From: Chitinophaga pinensis
Lineage (GTDB): Bacteria > Bacteroidota > Bacteroidia > Chitinophagales > CAMDFR01
Assembly (NCBI GenBank): GCA_945897725.1
Contig: CAMDFR010000009.1
Coordinates: 34,465-98,464, forward strand
Reading direction: 5' to 3'
DNA length: 64,000 bases
Below the pieces are notes generated by a model that saw only the letters and a program-made list of their open reading frames with translations, did not search any database and had not been told where the DNA came from. This document shows positions 8,810-18,064 of this stretch, piece by piece. The position numbers and the translations under genes were made by a program. The stretch's first letter is position 1, and each line of letters begins with the position of its first letter.

Positions 8810-11038
8810 TTATTGAATAAACAATTTTTTATTGATCACCTGATGGGCACTTCGAATTTGAACAAAGTAGGCACCAGTTGGCCATCCCAATACAGATACA
8901 TCAGTTTTAGATTGAAACTTTATGCTTTTAGATTCTAGAATTTGGCCATTCATATTGATGATGCTATATTCGAAATTATCTTGATGGCCTTTGAAATCAA
9001 TGGTGAATGCGCTAGAAGCAGGATTCGGATACAGAATGACCTCCAGCATGCTCGGTATTGATGTGATAGACAACACCGTATCTGGCGCCACTACAGTATC
9101 CCAATCAATTGGTGAATACATGGTGACTCCTCCTCTATTATTGCCCACTAGATATTCATTTTGATGATCACCATTCAAATCAACCAAGGCAAGATTGGAG
9201 TTATTCCCAGCATAGATAGAACCAACTTTTGCATTCAATTTTATAAAAGTCCCCCTCCTCAAACTATCTTGATTCATTACAAAACTTGCAATATTTCCAT
9301 CGTAACATCCCACATATAAAGTATCCTCAGACACATAAGGAGTGGCATTTCCTTCGGGATAGGCGGGTGTTTTAACATTAATATTTCCGAAAGTAGCATT
9401 CACCGAATCAGCGCTAAACAAGGCAGTTGTAGAATCGCCATAATTCCAAAAAAAACTGATTCTCCCATTCAAATCACCCACCAACAAATCTACATCATGA
9501 TCATGGTCTACGTCATACAACCATGGAGTGGCATTGATTCCTATGTCAATTGAAAAATAATCATAAACAGCTGGAATGCCTAAATAATCCGCTTCACCTG
9601 CTATTGGATCATTCTCAAAATAAGTTAAGGTGCCTAAATCATCTCCCAACATCAAGTCCAAATCACCATCGGCATCTAAATCGCCAAAGGTTGGACGTAA
9701 TCTAATCAAACCAATAGCTGCCAAAGATTGGTAGTTTCTTGTCTGCAGTTCAAATGCTGGAATTTCTTTGGTACCAACATTTTTGTACAAACTCAATTTG
9801 CTATCATATTGAACATTCACCCTATCGTAATACCCTCGATTCGCAACAATTAAATCTGGCAATGAATCATTATTGTAGTCGAACATCACAGGATAGGCAC
9901 TATTTCCAGCTTCTATCATGTCTCCCACCAAAAAAGAATCATCCACCAAATGGAATTGTTGATTGCCAATTGGACCTTCATTTCTATAATACCAAATATT
10001 CCCAATATCAGTACTTGCCACACCGACTGACGTGGTTGCATTAGGAGAAATAATTAGATCCTTTAAATTATCATTATTTATATCACAGGAATAAGCTGTG
10101 GGGAAAATATTTAGATTGATCGTAGAGTCATAATTAGGGAAAATTGGATCACTCATAGTGATATCAGCAGAAGAAGGAGACCCATTGTTTTTTCCAAAAA
10201 CCATAGTAGTGTAGACAACATCACCCACTAAAACATCTTCATCGCCATCATTATCCTGATCAAAAGTTAAAATTGAATTAGAAGAATGTCGATAGGAACC
10301 AATCGTATCGCCGCGAGAAGGAATCCCACCTGTGCTTGTTTTACAAGCTCCAAAAACCATGTCTAATGTACTGCTCTCCATTAAAGATAAGTGTCCCCAG
10401 CAAGATTCAGGGCCATCATATGTTGTGCTGTCGCAAGTTCCAACAGTTTCTTTACTTGTGTTTTTATAAAAATCTATTTGTGTTCTAAACAAACTTCCTA
10501 AAACCAGAATATCTAAATCACCATCTTTATCGATGTCTTCAATAGCTGGAATATCTTCATTTGCGCTATAAATATTAACCTGAGTACCCATATAGTTAGA
10601 ATACAAGGGTGAATCTACTTTAGTATAAATATAGTCGCTTCCTATTTTTTTTCCTTCATACAGTTTTATTCCAGCAGTACAGGATGAAAAAATATCATCT
10701 ACGCCATCACAATTGTAGTCTCGTAACAAAGCCCAACGTATCATGGATGGGAAAAATTTTTCGTATTGTGGGCTATATTTAAAAGCTACCGTATCACCAC
10801 TTCCGTAATTCAAGAACACCGATGGAATAAAGCCATCCTTATCAAAAACGAATAAATCTTTTTTCCCGTCTCCATTAAAATCTGTGGAGGAAAATTGAGG
10901 AAGATTCATACCGCCTGCCCAAGGATTGCGAAGGACCTTAGCATTTTCAGTCACTTTAATTGTTTTGACAGGAAACAACTGCTGAGCACTTGAAAAAAAA
11001 ACAAGACTCAAAAAGAAAAAAGTAATAATGGCTCTCAT
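8810..11038 (-). CDS. Secreted FG-GAP/VCBS repeat protein with T9SS type A sorting domain
   Basis: Exported protein of 742 residues. A signal peptide covers about residues 1-18 (ending SSAQQ). At least eight calcium-binding-like FG-GAP/VCBS motifs follow, for example DFNGDGKKDLFVFD, DKDGDLDILVLG, DLDADGDLDLMLGD and DVDHDHDVDLLVGD, which would form an integrin-alpha-like beta-propeller. The last 80 residues look like a type A T9SS C-terminal domain: YPNPASSAFTIDF, then GWPTGAYFVQI and KKLFIQ. It is therefore predicted to cross the outer membrane through the type IX system and be anchored or released. It follows the TamL-like gene by 9 bases, probably in the same transcript. Ligand unknown. Confidence 0.85.
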   Translation of the reverse strand: MRAIITFFFLSLVFFSSAQQLFPVKTIKVTENAKVLRNPWAGGMNLPQFSSTDFNGDGKKDLFVFDKDGFIPSVFLNYGSGDTVAFKYSPQYEKFFPSMIRWALLRDYNCDGVDDIFSSCTAGIKLYEGKKIGSDYIYTKVDSPLYSNYMGTQVNIYSANEDIPAIEDIDKDGDLDILVLGSLFRTQIDFYKNTSKETVGTCDSTTYDGPESCWGHLSLMESSTLDMVFGACKTSTGGIPSRGDTIGSYRHSSNSILTFDQDNDGDEDVLVGDVVYTTMVFGKNNGSPSSADITMSDPIFPNYDSTINLNIFPTAYSCDINNDNLKDLIISPNATTSVGVASTDIGNIWYYRNEGPIGNQQFHLVDDSFLVGDMIEAGNSAYPVMFDYNNDSLPDLIVANRGYYDRVNVQYDSKLSLYKNVGTKEIPAFELQTRNYQSLAAIGLIRLRPTFGDLDADGDLDLMLGDDLGTLTYFENDPIAGEADYLGIPAVYDYFSIDIGINATPWLYDVDHDHDVDLLVGDLNGRISFFWNYGDSTTALFSADSVNATFGNINVKTPAYPEGNATPYVSEDTLYVGCYDGNIASFVMNQDSLRRGTFIKLNAKVGSIYAGNNSNLALVDLNGDHQNEYLVGNNRGGVTMYSPIDWDTVVAPDTVLSITSIPSMLEVILYPNPASSAFTIDFKGHQDNFEYSIINMNGQILESKSIKFQSKTDVSVLGWPTGAYFVQIRSAHQVINKKLFIQ

Positions 11039-11047
11039 GATGTGAAT

Positions 11048-13417
11048 TTAAAATGGATACCCAATTCCTAAATTAATGTTTAATGGGAAATAACCTCTGG
11101 TATTATAGGGTTTTTTCGAAAATTGTACCAAGCGCTCATCTTCTGGATAACGTGGATCATACAAAGGAAACCCAACATCAAAACGAATGACAAAAAACTG
11201 AAAATCTGCCCTAATTCCAGCTCCTAAACCTACAGCAATTTCTTTATAAAAACGATTAATATTAAACTCTCCATTCGGCAATTCTGCCTTCTTTCTGATA
11301 TTCCATACATTCCCAGCATCAGCAAAAACGGCCCCTTTAAACCATTTATACATATTGAATCTATATTCCAAATTTGCTTCTAATTTCATGTCGCCTAACT
11401 GTAGTGAATTTGGTGAATTAGCGATAGTTAACTCATCTGAATAACTACCTGGTCCAACAACATTAGGTCTAAAAGCTCGTAAACTATTTCCACCACCAAC
11501 CGAATACTGTCTAACATAGGGCAGTACATTTACATTGCCATACGGAATACCAATTCCGACAAATAATCTTGCTATAAGGGCACTTTTATCTTGATTTACA
11601 AAATAAACACGCAAATCATTTTCCACTTTTATATACTGAAAATACCTCACTCCTAGAAGTTTATACGGCAATTGATCTCCATTGGCTCTTCTTGCCAAAG
11701 ATTCGATTCCATGAAGGATATTCCCAGCAATTTCGAACCCGAAGATGTCATTGATAAAACGATAATCGTCCGAATTTTTTTGACCATTAAACAAGAGGGT
11801 ATAGTTCGAGGCTGGTATTAGGCCGTCATTAAAACTAAGTCTGGTAGAAGGTCTTGTTTGCAACAAATCTAAGAATGCTTGTTGCGGATTTTTAAAACTC
11901 AAAATACTGACATCCATAATATTAAAGGCATGTCTAATTCGTTCAGAGGAACGCCATTCAAAGCCATATTTAGCATTGATTTTATTCAAAAGAAAATAAT
12001 CTATCCTCTTTTGAAAATTATAGCCTACTGAAAAAATAGTGCGTGGATTGGACTTATAAGAAAGTCGTTTAATTTTAAAAGGTACGATAAATCTATTTTG
12101 TGCGTAGCTTAACTCAACCCCTGCATCAATAGTCTGTACTACAGATTGCCTGATATTATTGGTATCTCTTGCTGTGTTAAACTGTAGACCAGCTGAAACA
12201 GTTACACTAAACAAATCCGCATTTTTCGATAAATTCTTATTCTTATATGTAAAATTTAAAGCAGAGCCAATTCTGTTTCTAGAAAGGATATCCTGCTGAT
12301 TCGACACATTGTAATTTTGATCATAATCAATGGAAAAGGATTGCTTCTTTGATGGCGTCAAATATATATAGCAATCCAGCACTCCAGTTGTTGAATCTCT
12401 ATAGACCAACGAATATTCAATAGTAGTAAATTTAAAAACACCTAAATTAATCAATCGCTTTTGTGTTTGTTGGAAGTGCTCCTCAGAATACTTATCACCA
12501 CTTCTGATAAAGATAAATTCTGTTAATCGTTTCGGACTAAATCGTTGCTCATTTGCAATGAAAGCCATATTTTTTATCAAGACTGTATCGTCGTAGCCAA
12601 TTTTATTGATGTTGTTTAAGTTATAATTCGAGTACACATAAATATTTTGAATGGTATAGACTTTAAATCTGCTACTATCATTATTGTTCAAAAGGACATC
12701 AATATTGATTTTCTTTGTATCATAACTGGTATCCAAAACAAACCCAACATTCTCTCTAGTTAAATCATAATACCCCTCATCTCTGAAATCATTGGCAATT
12801 CGATCTCGCTCTAGTTTTAAGGTGGCCACATCAAAAGGGTTTCCAAACTTCAAAAAGGAATTTTTCTTATGATCTGAAATGATATTTTCCATATCTGCAG
12901 TATCCTTCGGAAATGTAATATTAAAAATGGTGAAGGGTGAATCAAGCGTAAGCTTATAGTTAACCGTGGTTCTCTTAGATTTCGTCTTATAATTTACCTC
13001 AATATTTTTATAGAAATATCCCTTATTGATCAAATAATTTTCAATAAGTTTTTTATTTTGAGTCAAAGCTGAACTATCAAACAATACAGGAGCTTCACCT
13101 AATTTATACTTCAGCCAATTATTAAAACGCTTATTCGCTTTGGAGGAATCTACACTGTTGTATAACCACAATTTAATACGCAGTCCTCCTAAAATACTCT
13201 TATTGGGTTTCTGCGTTGGAATAACAAATATCTCATCCATCAGCGGCCTTCTATCTTTAAAACCCGTGGTCTGCTTCAACGTGATTTTATTTTTGATTAA
13301 TAGGGACTGATCTTGAGGAATATATTTGGTATTATTACAAGAAGCCAAAAAACAAATGAGCACAAAAAATGCTGCAAAGCAAAGCATGATGTTTTGTATA
13401 TTTGTTCTCTGTTTCAA
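11048..13417 (-). CDS. tamL: TamL-like Omp85 outer membrane lipoprotein (BamA/TamA family)
   Basis: A 789-residue outer membrane protein with POTRA-like N-terminal half and a C-terminal 16-strand Omp85 barrel ending in NINLGIGYPF, with the aromatic C-terminus usual for barrels. The N-terminus is a lipoprotein signal with cysteine in CFLASC, which marks the Bacteroidota TamA variant called TamL. In several Bacteroidota tamL sits beside an RNA methyltransferase gene and tamB; here the methyltransferase is divergent at 13474, but tamB is not in the window. The barrel motif VRQYSVGGGNSLRAF corresponds to the conserved L6-loop region. The role is inferred: insertion of OM proteins or lipid transport with TamB. 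Plain BamA is less likely because of the lipobox. Confidence 0.8.
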   Translation of the reverse strand: MKQRTNIQNIMLCFAAFFVLICFLASCNNTKYIPQDQSLLIKNKITLKQTTGFKDRRPLMDEIFVIPTQKPNKSILGGLRIKLWLYNSVDSSKANKRFNNWLKYKLGEAPVLFDSSALTQNKKLIENYLINKGYFYKNIEVNYKTKSKRTTVNYKLTLDSPFTIFNITFPKDTADMENIISDHKKNSFLKFGNPFDVATLKLERDRIANDFRDEGYYDLTRENVGFVLDTSYDTKKINIDVLLNNNDSSRFKVYTIQNIYVYSNYNLNNINKIGYDDTVLIKNMAFIANEQRFSPKRLTEFIFIRSGDKYSEEHFQQTQKRLINLGVFKFTTIEYSLVYRDSTTGVLDCYIYLTPSKKQSFSIDYDQNYNVSNQQDILSRNRIGSALNFTYKNKNLSKNADLFSVTVSAGLQFNTARDTNNIRQSVVQTIDAGVELSYAQNRFIVPFKIKRLSYKSNPRTIFSVGYNFQKRIDYFLLNKINAKYGFEWRSSERIRHAFNIMDVSILSFKNPQQAFLDLLQTRPSTRLSFNDGLIPASNYTLLFNGQKNSDDYRFINDIFGFEIAGNILHGIESLARRANGDQLPYKLLGVRYFQYIKVENDLRVYFVNQDKSALIARLFVGIGIPYGNVNVLPYVRQYSVGGGNSLRAFRPNVVGPGSYSDELTIANSPNSLQLGDMKLEANLEYRFNMYKWFKGAVFADAGNVWNIRKKAELPNGEFNINRFYKEIAVGLGAGIRADFQFFVIRFDVGFPLYDPRYPEDERLVQFSKKPYNTRGYFPLNINLGIGYPF

Positions 13418-13473
13418 AGGATATTGGTATTAAGAAGTAAAACTACATAGCTTCTTCGAAATATCATCATAAA

Positions 13474-14262
13474 ATGTTAAACAATCAAGTTTTGATAAGT
13501 AAAGCTCAGATAAAATCCATAAGGCTTCTGCACGATAAAAAACATCGTTTGGAGCAAGGACTTTTTATTGTGGAGGGTGAAAAAATGGTCGCTGAATTAT
13601 TAAAAGATGCCAGCTTTAAGATTGACTCTATTTTTAGCACAGAAGACTTCTTGACAAAGCAGAGCAAAGCCTTAAAGGATTTGGCATCTGATAGCATTCA
13701 TCAAATTAGCGAGAAAGAATTAGGTCAGATCTCTACCTTGCAAACACCTAACAAAGTATTGGCATTGGTGCAGTTTCCAAAGCGAGCAGATATAAAAATT
13801 CAAGCAAAAAAGAAGTACATTTTATTGGACAATATTAAAGACCCCGGCAATTTGGGAACCATTCTCAGGACTGCCGACTGGTTTGGAATTGATACTATCT
13901 TTTGTTCACCAGAATGCGTAGAAAGCACCAATCCTAAAGTCGTACAGGCAACGATGGGCTCATTTTTTAGAGTAAAGATTTATAGCTGTTCACTGGAAGC
14001 ACTTATCAAACAAAATCCAAGCTTAACAGTATATGGAGCCGTTTTAGAAGGCGAAAACTTATATGAAAGCACCTTCGAAACAGGAGGTTTTTTAGTCATT
14101 GGAAGTGAATCTCATGGTATCTCCGAAGGATTAAAAGCATTATTGACGCATCAGATAAAAATACCAAACATTGGCATGGCAGAATCATTAAATGCTTCCA
14201 TCGCTACAGCAATCATTTGCAGTGAGTGGACAAGACAAATTGACTTTAGAAAAAAAGATTAG
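13474..14262 (+). CDS. SPOUT-class 23S rRNA/tRNA 2'-O-methyltransferase (RlmB-like)
   Basis: A 262-residue SpoU methyltransferase with an N-terminal substrate-binding domain (about 1-105; GLFIVEGEKMVAELL at 28-42) and a C-terminal knotted SAM domain. SPOUT motifs are NIKDPGNLGTILRTADWFG (125-143), VIGSESHGISEGL (206-218) and IPNIGMAESLNASIATAI (228-245). The two-domain layout resembles RlmB or the TsnR type. It is transcribed away from the TamL-like gene, a pairing seen elsewhere in Bacteroidota. The RluA-type gene begins 17 bases after its stop, so the two RNA-modification genes probably form one operon. Confidence 0.87.
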   Translation: MLNNQVLISKAQIKSIRLLHDKKHRLEQGLFIVEGEKMVAELLKDASFKIDSIFSTEDFLTKQSKALKDLASDSIHQISEKELGQISTLQTPNKVLALVQFPKRADIKIQAKKKYILLDNIKDPGNLGTILRTADWFGIDTIFCSPECVESTNPKVVQATMGSFFRVKIYSCSLEALIKQNPSLTVYGAVLEGENLYESTFETGGFLVIGSESHGISEGLKALLTHQIKIPNIGMAESLNASIATAIICSEWTRQIDFRKKD

Positions 14263-14279
14263 ATAGAAGAAAAAAGAAG

Positions 14280-15026
14280 ATGAGTAGAATAGAAAATTTC
14301 AGCCTTAGAAAAATAGATATTATACATGAAGATGATGATATCATTGTGCTCACCAAGCCTTCTTTTCTTTTATCCATTCCAGATAGAAACAATGAAAAAG
14401 CCAGTCTTCTTGGGCTTCTTAGGACTAAATACGATGGCATACTGACCATACACCGACTAGATTTCGAAACCAGTGGCATTATTTGCTTTGCTAAAAATGA
14501 AGCAGCACATCGTTCACTTTCAATACAATTTGAAAAACGACAAACAGAAAAAATCTATCATGCCATTGTGGAAGGCGCCATGATGCAAGAGTCTGGCAAA
14601 ATTGACTTGTCTATTACCGAAGACCTTGCCAATAAAGGTAAAATGAAGATAGCAAGAGATGGCAAACCATCTTTGAGCGAATACCGACTTTTAGAAAGAT
14701 TCAGACATTATAGCTATGTAGAGATTAATTTAAAAACGGGCAGAACGCATCAAGCGAGAGTACACATGAAAGCCATAGGCTTTCCAATGGCAGTAGATAA
14801 AGATTATGGCAATAAAGAAGCATTTTATTTATCGGAGATAAAGAAGAAATTCAAAGAAGGAAAGTGGGAAGAAGAAACGCCTCTAGTAGATCATACTACA
14901 TTGCATGCCTATTCCCTTTCTTTTGCACATCCTAGCACCCAAGAAAAGGTCAACTATATATCACCATTGAGAAAGGATATGTCTGTGATGTTGAAATATT
15001 TGAGAGAATTTGATAAAGAGAGATAG
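14280..15026 (+). CDS. RluA-family pseudouridine synthase
   Basis: Isomerises uridine to pseudouridine in rRNA or tRNA. The catalytic motif HRLDFETSG (58-66) contains the essential aspartate D61, and the second family motif is LKTGRTHQARVHMKAIG (about 152-168). No S4 RNA-binding domain is present, so it resembles RluA/TruC rather than RluC/D. Length, 248 residues, fits. It is downstream of the RlmB-like methyltransferase by 17 bases and 30 bases upstream of purM, suggesting a three-gene transcript. The modified position cannot be assigned. Confidence 0.9.
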   Translation: MSRIENFSLRKIDIIHEDDDIIVLTKPSFLLSIPDRNNEKASLLGLLRTKYDGILTIHRLDFETSGIICFAKNEAAHRSLSIQFEKRQTEKIYHAIVEGAMMQESGKIDLSITEDLANKGKMKIARDGKPSLSEYRLLERFRHYSYVEINLKTGRTHQARVHMKAIGFPMAVDKDYGNKEAFYLSEIKKKFKEGKWEEETPLVDHTTLHAYSLSFAHPSTQEKVNYISPLRKDMSVMLKYLREFDKER

Positions 15027-15056
15027 TATTTTTACCACTCAATAAAGAAGCTTCCT

Positions 15057-16202
15057 ATGTCATCTGAAAAATATTTACAAAGAGGTGTTTCTGCAGCCAA
15101 AGAAGATGTACATGCAGCAATCAAAAATTTACAACATGGCTTATTTCCAAAAGCATTTTGTAAAATACATCCCGACTATCTTGCAGGTGATGCTGATTAT
15201 GTAAATGTGATGAGTTCTGATGGCAGTGGTACTAAATCAGTTCTCGCTTATTTATACTGGAAAGAAACAGGGGATGCTTCTATTTGGCGAGGTATTGCGC
15301 AAGATGTAATTGTGATGAATCTTGACGATTTACTTTGTGTAGGGGCCACTGGTCCATTTCTATTTAACTCTATCATCAACAGAAATAAACATCGAATCAG
15401 CGGAGAAGTAATCAAAGAAATTATTGAAGGCACCGCTGCTTTTTTTGAATTGATGAAGAAGCACGACATACATTGTGAATTTTTAGGAGGCGAAACGGCA
15501 GACCTAGGCGATATCACGCAGACCTTAACGGTAGATGGCACCATGACCACACGCATGGCGAAAAAAGATGTCATCAATACCAATCAAATCAAGTCTGGAC
15601 AAGTCATCGTTGGATTGGCTAGCTATGGGAAAAGTACATACGAAACGGAGGAGAATAGCGGCATTGGTAGCAATGGTTTGACAAGTGCCAGACATGATTT
15701 ATTACAAAAAAAATATTTAGAACAATATCCTGAGACCTATGATTTTGCTACGAATAAAGATGTTTTGTATTGTGGAAATTATGATATCAATGAAATAGGC
15801 AAACAGCTATTATCGCCAACCAGAACCTTTGCTCCTATCATTGCAAGGATGCTGAAAGAACAACGCGAAAACATATACGCCATGGTGCATTGCACTGGTG
15901 GAGCACAGACAAAAGTGTTGCATTATATCGACAATGTTCGAGTGGTTAAAAACAATCTATTGCCTATTCCATCATTATTTTTGGAGATTCAAAAAATGTC
16001 TGGAACTAGTTGGGAAGAGATGTTTAAAGTGTATAATTGTGGTACCCGTTTCGAAATATACACCAATGAGCATAATGCTCAAGCAATGATTGACATCGCA
16101 CATTCATTTGGCGTAGATGCACAGGTAATAGGACATACGGAACATTCAGAAAAAGCTGAAGTTGAAGTCATTCATCCACTAGGCACTTATCTTTATTCTT
16201 AA
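15057..16202 (+). CDS. purM: Phosphoribosylformylglycinamidine cyclo-ligase (AIR synthase)
   Basis: Fifth step of purine synthesis: ATP-dependent ring closure of FGAM to AIR. The 381-residue protein belongs to the longer PurM variant common in Bacteroidota rather than the E. coli type. Visible family segments are SSDGSGTKSVLAY (54-66), the metal/ATP region DVIVMNLDDLLCVGA (about 83-97), LGGETADLGD (about 143-152) and GSNGLTSARHDLL (about 199-211). The C-terminal half has the conserved HCTGGAQTK and the NCGTRFEIY segment. It ends before a terminator shared with the convergent START-like gene. Confidence 0.93.
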   Translation: MSSEKYLQRGVSAAKEDVHAAIKNLQHGLFPKAFCKIHPDYLAGDADYVNVMSSDGSGTKSVLAYLYWKETGDASIWRGIAQDVIVMNLDDLLCVGATGPFLFNSIINRNKHRISGEVIKEIIEGTAAFFELMKKHDIHCEFLGGETADLGDITQTLTVDGTMTTRMAKKDVINTNQIKSGQVIVGLASYGKSTYETEENSGIGSNGLTSARHDLLQKKYLEQYPETYDFATNKDVLYCGNYDINEIGKQLLSPTRTFAPIIARMLKEQRENIYAMVHCTGGAQTKVLHYIDNVRVVKNNLLPIPSLFLEIQKMSGTSWEEMFKVYNCGTRFEIYTNEHNAQAMIDIAHSFGVDAQVIGHTEHSEKAEVEVIHPLGTYLYS

Positions 16203-16380
16203 TGCTAGCTTTTTAACGCTTGGCATCACTACATTTAAGTCAGTAAAAAATATTTATCGGGTATTTATTGCTTCGCAAGACAGAGTCATGAAGACAGGAT
16301 GCTTGATCTTCAATACTCCTCTTTGAATGATTTTGATCCAGCATTCGTACATCTACTTTTCTGAGCAGACTGCGCATAAA

Positions 16381-16405
16381 AAAACCGATTCAGTGAATCG
16401 GTTTT
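16381..16405. terminator. Bidirectional Rho-independent terminator
   Basis: Ten-base inverted repeat AAAACCGATT / AATCGGTTTT around loop CAGTG, with A and T runs on both sides, placed between convergent purM and the START-like gene. The remaining 16203-16380 segment shows no gene or clear signal. Confidence 0.85.
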
Positions 16406-16424
16406 TATTTATAAGAGAGCGTTC

Positions 16425-17945
16425 TTAACCTCCAATATGTTTCATCAATAGTTTTACTTGTTCATCCCAAAGCATAGTCTGGCTTTGTTCTTCGCCTAAA
16501 TCGATAAATTCTTTGATCGTTAAAATAGTATCAAATGAGATTTCAGATTTACTGATTCTGAATTCAAAAAATTCTTCTTTCTTTCCGTCATTCCAACGAT
16601 ATCTTACATATTCGTTGTCGTGATCCATGATAAGGGTGGCATATTGTACATCACCATTCCAACCGAAAAGATAATCATTACCATTTTCTATACAGATATC
16701 GCAAAACCAAAGTGCGAGGCACGAAGATGACTTGATAAATGAATATAAGATGGTGGGTGATGAACGTACTACGTATTCTAGTTTGAGTAATTTTCTTTTG
16801 GGATTCGCTGCCAAATAAGCTTCTAATTCGATTCGAGCCTTCTCTTCCTGTTTTCTTCTAAGTTCGACATAATCAATTTTGGGAGCCGCAGGCTTTTTGG
16901 GAGCTTTGATTTTTTTAGGAGGCTTTTCTGGCTTTGGAGGCTTTACTGCTTTTGCAGGTTTCTCCTTCTTAATTGGCTTTTCCTTTAGAGCCTTCACCTT
17001 TACTACTTTCTCAACAATTGCTTTGCTTTGCTTACTCTTTTTTTCAGGGACAGCTGCTTTTTTAACTACCTTACTAGTTGGCGTTGCTATTCCTTTCTTA
17101 GATATTGGTTTTACAACCTTTTTCGCGACAGGCTTTGCTTTTGCAACTACTTTTTTAGGAGCAGCCTTTGGAGTGACTTTTTTGAAAGCAGGTTTTACCA
17201 CCTTTTTGCTCACCGGTTTTGCTTTGGCTACTGGCTTTTTTGCTAGTGGTTTTGCTTTAGCAAGCGGTTTCTTCACCGGAGCTTTTGCTTTAACTATTGC
17301 TTTTTTAACAACAGGTTTTGCTTTGGCTGCAACCTTCTTTACGGGAACTTTTGCTATTGGTTTTTTAACAGTTTTCGTGGCCACTTTTGCCACTTTCTTT
17401 ATGATTGGTTTTGATTTTGCAATTATTTTTTTTGCAGGAGCTTTCGAAGCACTTTTTTTGACAACAGACTTACTATTTTTTGTAATAACTGGCTTTGATT
17501 TCTTTATAATACTTTTTACGTTTTTTTTATTGGTAACTACTTTCTTTGATATCTTTTTTGTATTTATTTTAGGCGTACTTTTCTGTTTAGAGGTAATTTT
17601 CTTTACTGGAATTTTGGCAACAGCTTTTTTAACTACACCTTTGATTAACTTCTTTTCGGGCGTTTTAGTTCTAGCAACTGGTTTTTTAACAATTGCTTTT
17701 TTAGCAACTGGTTTTTTAGCAACAGGTTTTTTAGCAACAGGTTTTTTGACAACAGGTTTTTTAACGATTGCTTTTTTGGCTATTGCAACTGTTTTTTTTG
17801 CGACTGTTTTGCTTTTTGATTTCGTAGCAGGCTTAGTAGTTTTTTTCGAAGCGGCGCTAGTGGTCTTCTTAGGAGCAGGCTTAGCGGCTTTTTTGATAGG
17901 TTTCTTTTGTGCCAATGTACTTAAATTTATTTGTGAGAGTTGCAA
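16425..17945 (-). CDS. Histone-H1-like Lys/Ala/Pro-rich tail fused to a START-like domain
   Basis: One uninterrupted 506-codon frame with two very different halves. Residues about 12-350 are a low-complexity, strongly basic region of KKPVAK, AKPVAKK and APKK repeats like eukaryotic H1 tails or bacterial AlgP/Hc proteins. Residues 383-506 are a START-like domain of the kind that occurs as a stand-alone protein of about 130 residues in Bacteroidota (begins KRKLLKLEYVVRSSPTILY, contains FGWNGD, FFEFRIS and MLWDEQVKLLMKHIGG). A short charged helix (about 355-382) joins them. The start is TTG at 17943-17945; a stop lies three codons upstream and no ATG is available near it. A promoter -7 element lies at 17969. 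Nucleic-acid binding by the tail and ligand binding by START are inferred. Confidence 0.8.
   Translation of the reverse strand: MQLSQINLSTLAQKKPIKKAAKPAPKKTTSAASKKTTKPATKSKSKTVAKKTVAIAKKAIVKKPVVKKPVAKKPVAKKPVAKKAIVKKPVARTKTPEKKLIKGVVKKAVAKIPVKKITSKQKSTPKINTKKISKKVVTNKKNVKSIIKKSKPVITKNSKSVVKKSASKAPAKKIIAKSKPIIKKVAKVATKTVKKPIAKVPVKKVAAKAKPVVKKAIVKAKAPVKKPLAKAKPLAKKPVAKAKPVSKKVVKPAFKKVTPKAAPKKVVAKAKPVAKKVVKPISKKGIATPTSKVVKKAAVPEKKSKQSKAIVEKVVKVKALKEKPIKKEKPAKAVKPPKPEKPPKKIKAPKKPAAPKIDYVELRRKQEEKARIELEAYLAANPKRKLLKLEYVVRSSPTILYSFIKSSSCLALWFCDICIENGNDYLFGWNGDVQYATLIMDHDNEYVRYRWNDGKKEEFFEFRISKSEISFDTILTIKEFIDLGEEQSQTMLWDEQVKLLMKHIGG
17680..17784. repeat. 15-bp tandem repeat inside the H1-like tail
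   Basis: Seven consecutive 15-base units of the form GGTTTTTTAGCAACA with small variations, each encoding the pentapeptide VAKKP or a variant on the minus strand. Two adjacent units (17710-17739) are identical. The unit length is a multiple of three, so gain or loss keeps the reading frame. Confidence 0.85.
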
Positions 17946-17968
17946 TAATAATTATTTTTAAACGAAAT

Positions 17969-17976
17969 CAAAATTA
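17969..17976 (-). promoter_or_regulatory. -7 promoter element of the H1/START gene
   Basis: CAAAATTA on the plus strand reads TAATTTTG on the minus strand, matching TANNTTTG. A start near 17964 would give a leader of about 18 bases before the TTG start codon. Confidence 0.45.
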
Positions 17977-18027
17977 TTCTTTCATTTATTTATGAATAAT
18001 TATATAAACACAAGAGTCCAAATATTA

Positions 18028-18035
18028 TATTTTTG
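18028..18035 (+). promoter_or_regulatory. -7 promoter element of ffh
   Basis: TATTTTTG matches TANNTTTG. Predicted transcription start near 18040 leaves a 24-base leader before the ffh ATG at 18065. The -33 box is not obvious. Confidence 0.5.
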
Positions 18036-18064
18036 CAGTTATCAATTGATTATATTTTATAGCT

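Noticed and set aside
16203..16380. The spacer after purM, inspected for a small RNA or riboswitch.
   Set aside because: No hairpin other than the terminator at 16381-16405 and no promoter-like octamer were found.
16879..17961. A 360-codon frame on the plus strand opposite the H1-like tail.
   Set aside because: It is the mirror of the Lys/Ala repeats: its Phe/Thr/Gly-rich translation is what the complement of AAA/GCT codons gives. It has no start signal and ends in the promoter region.
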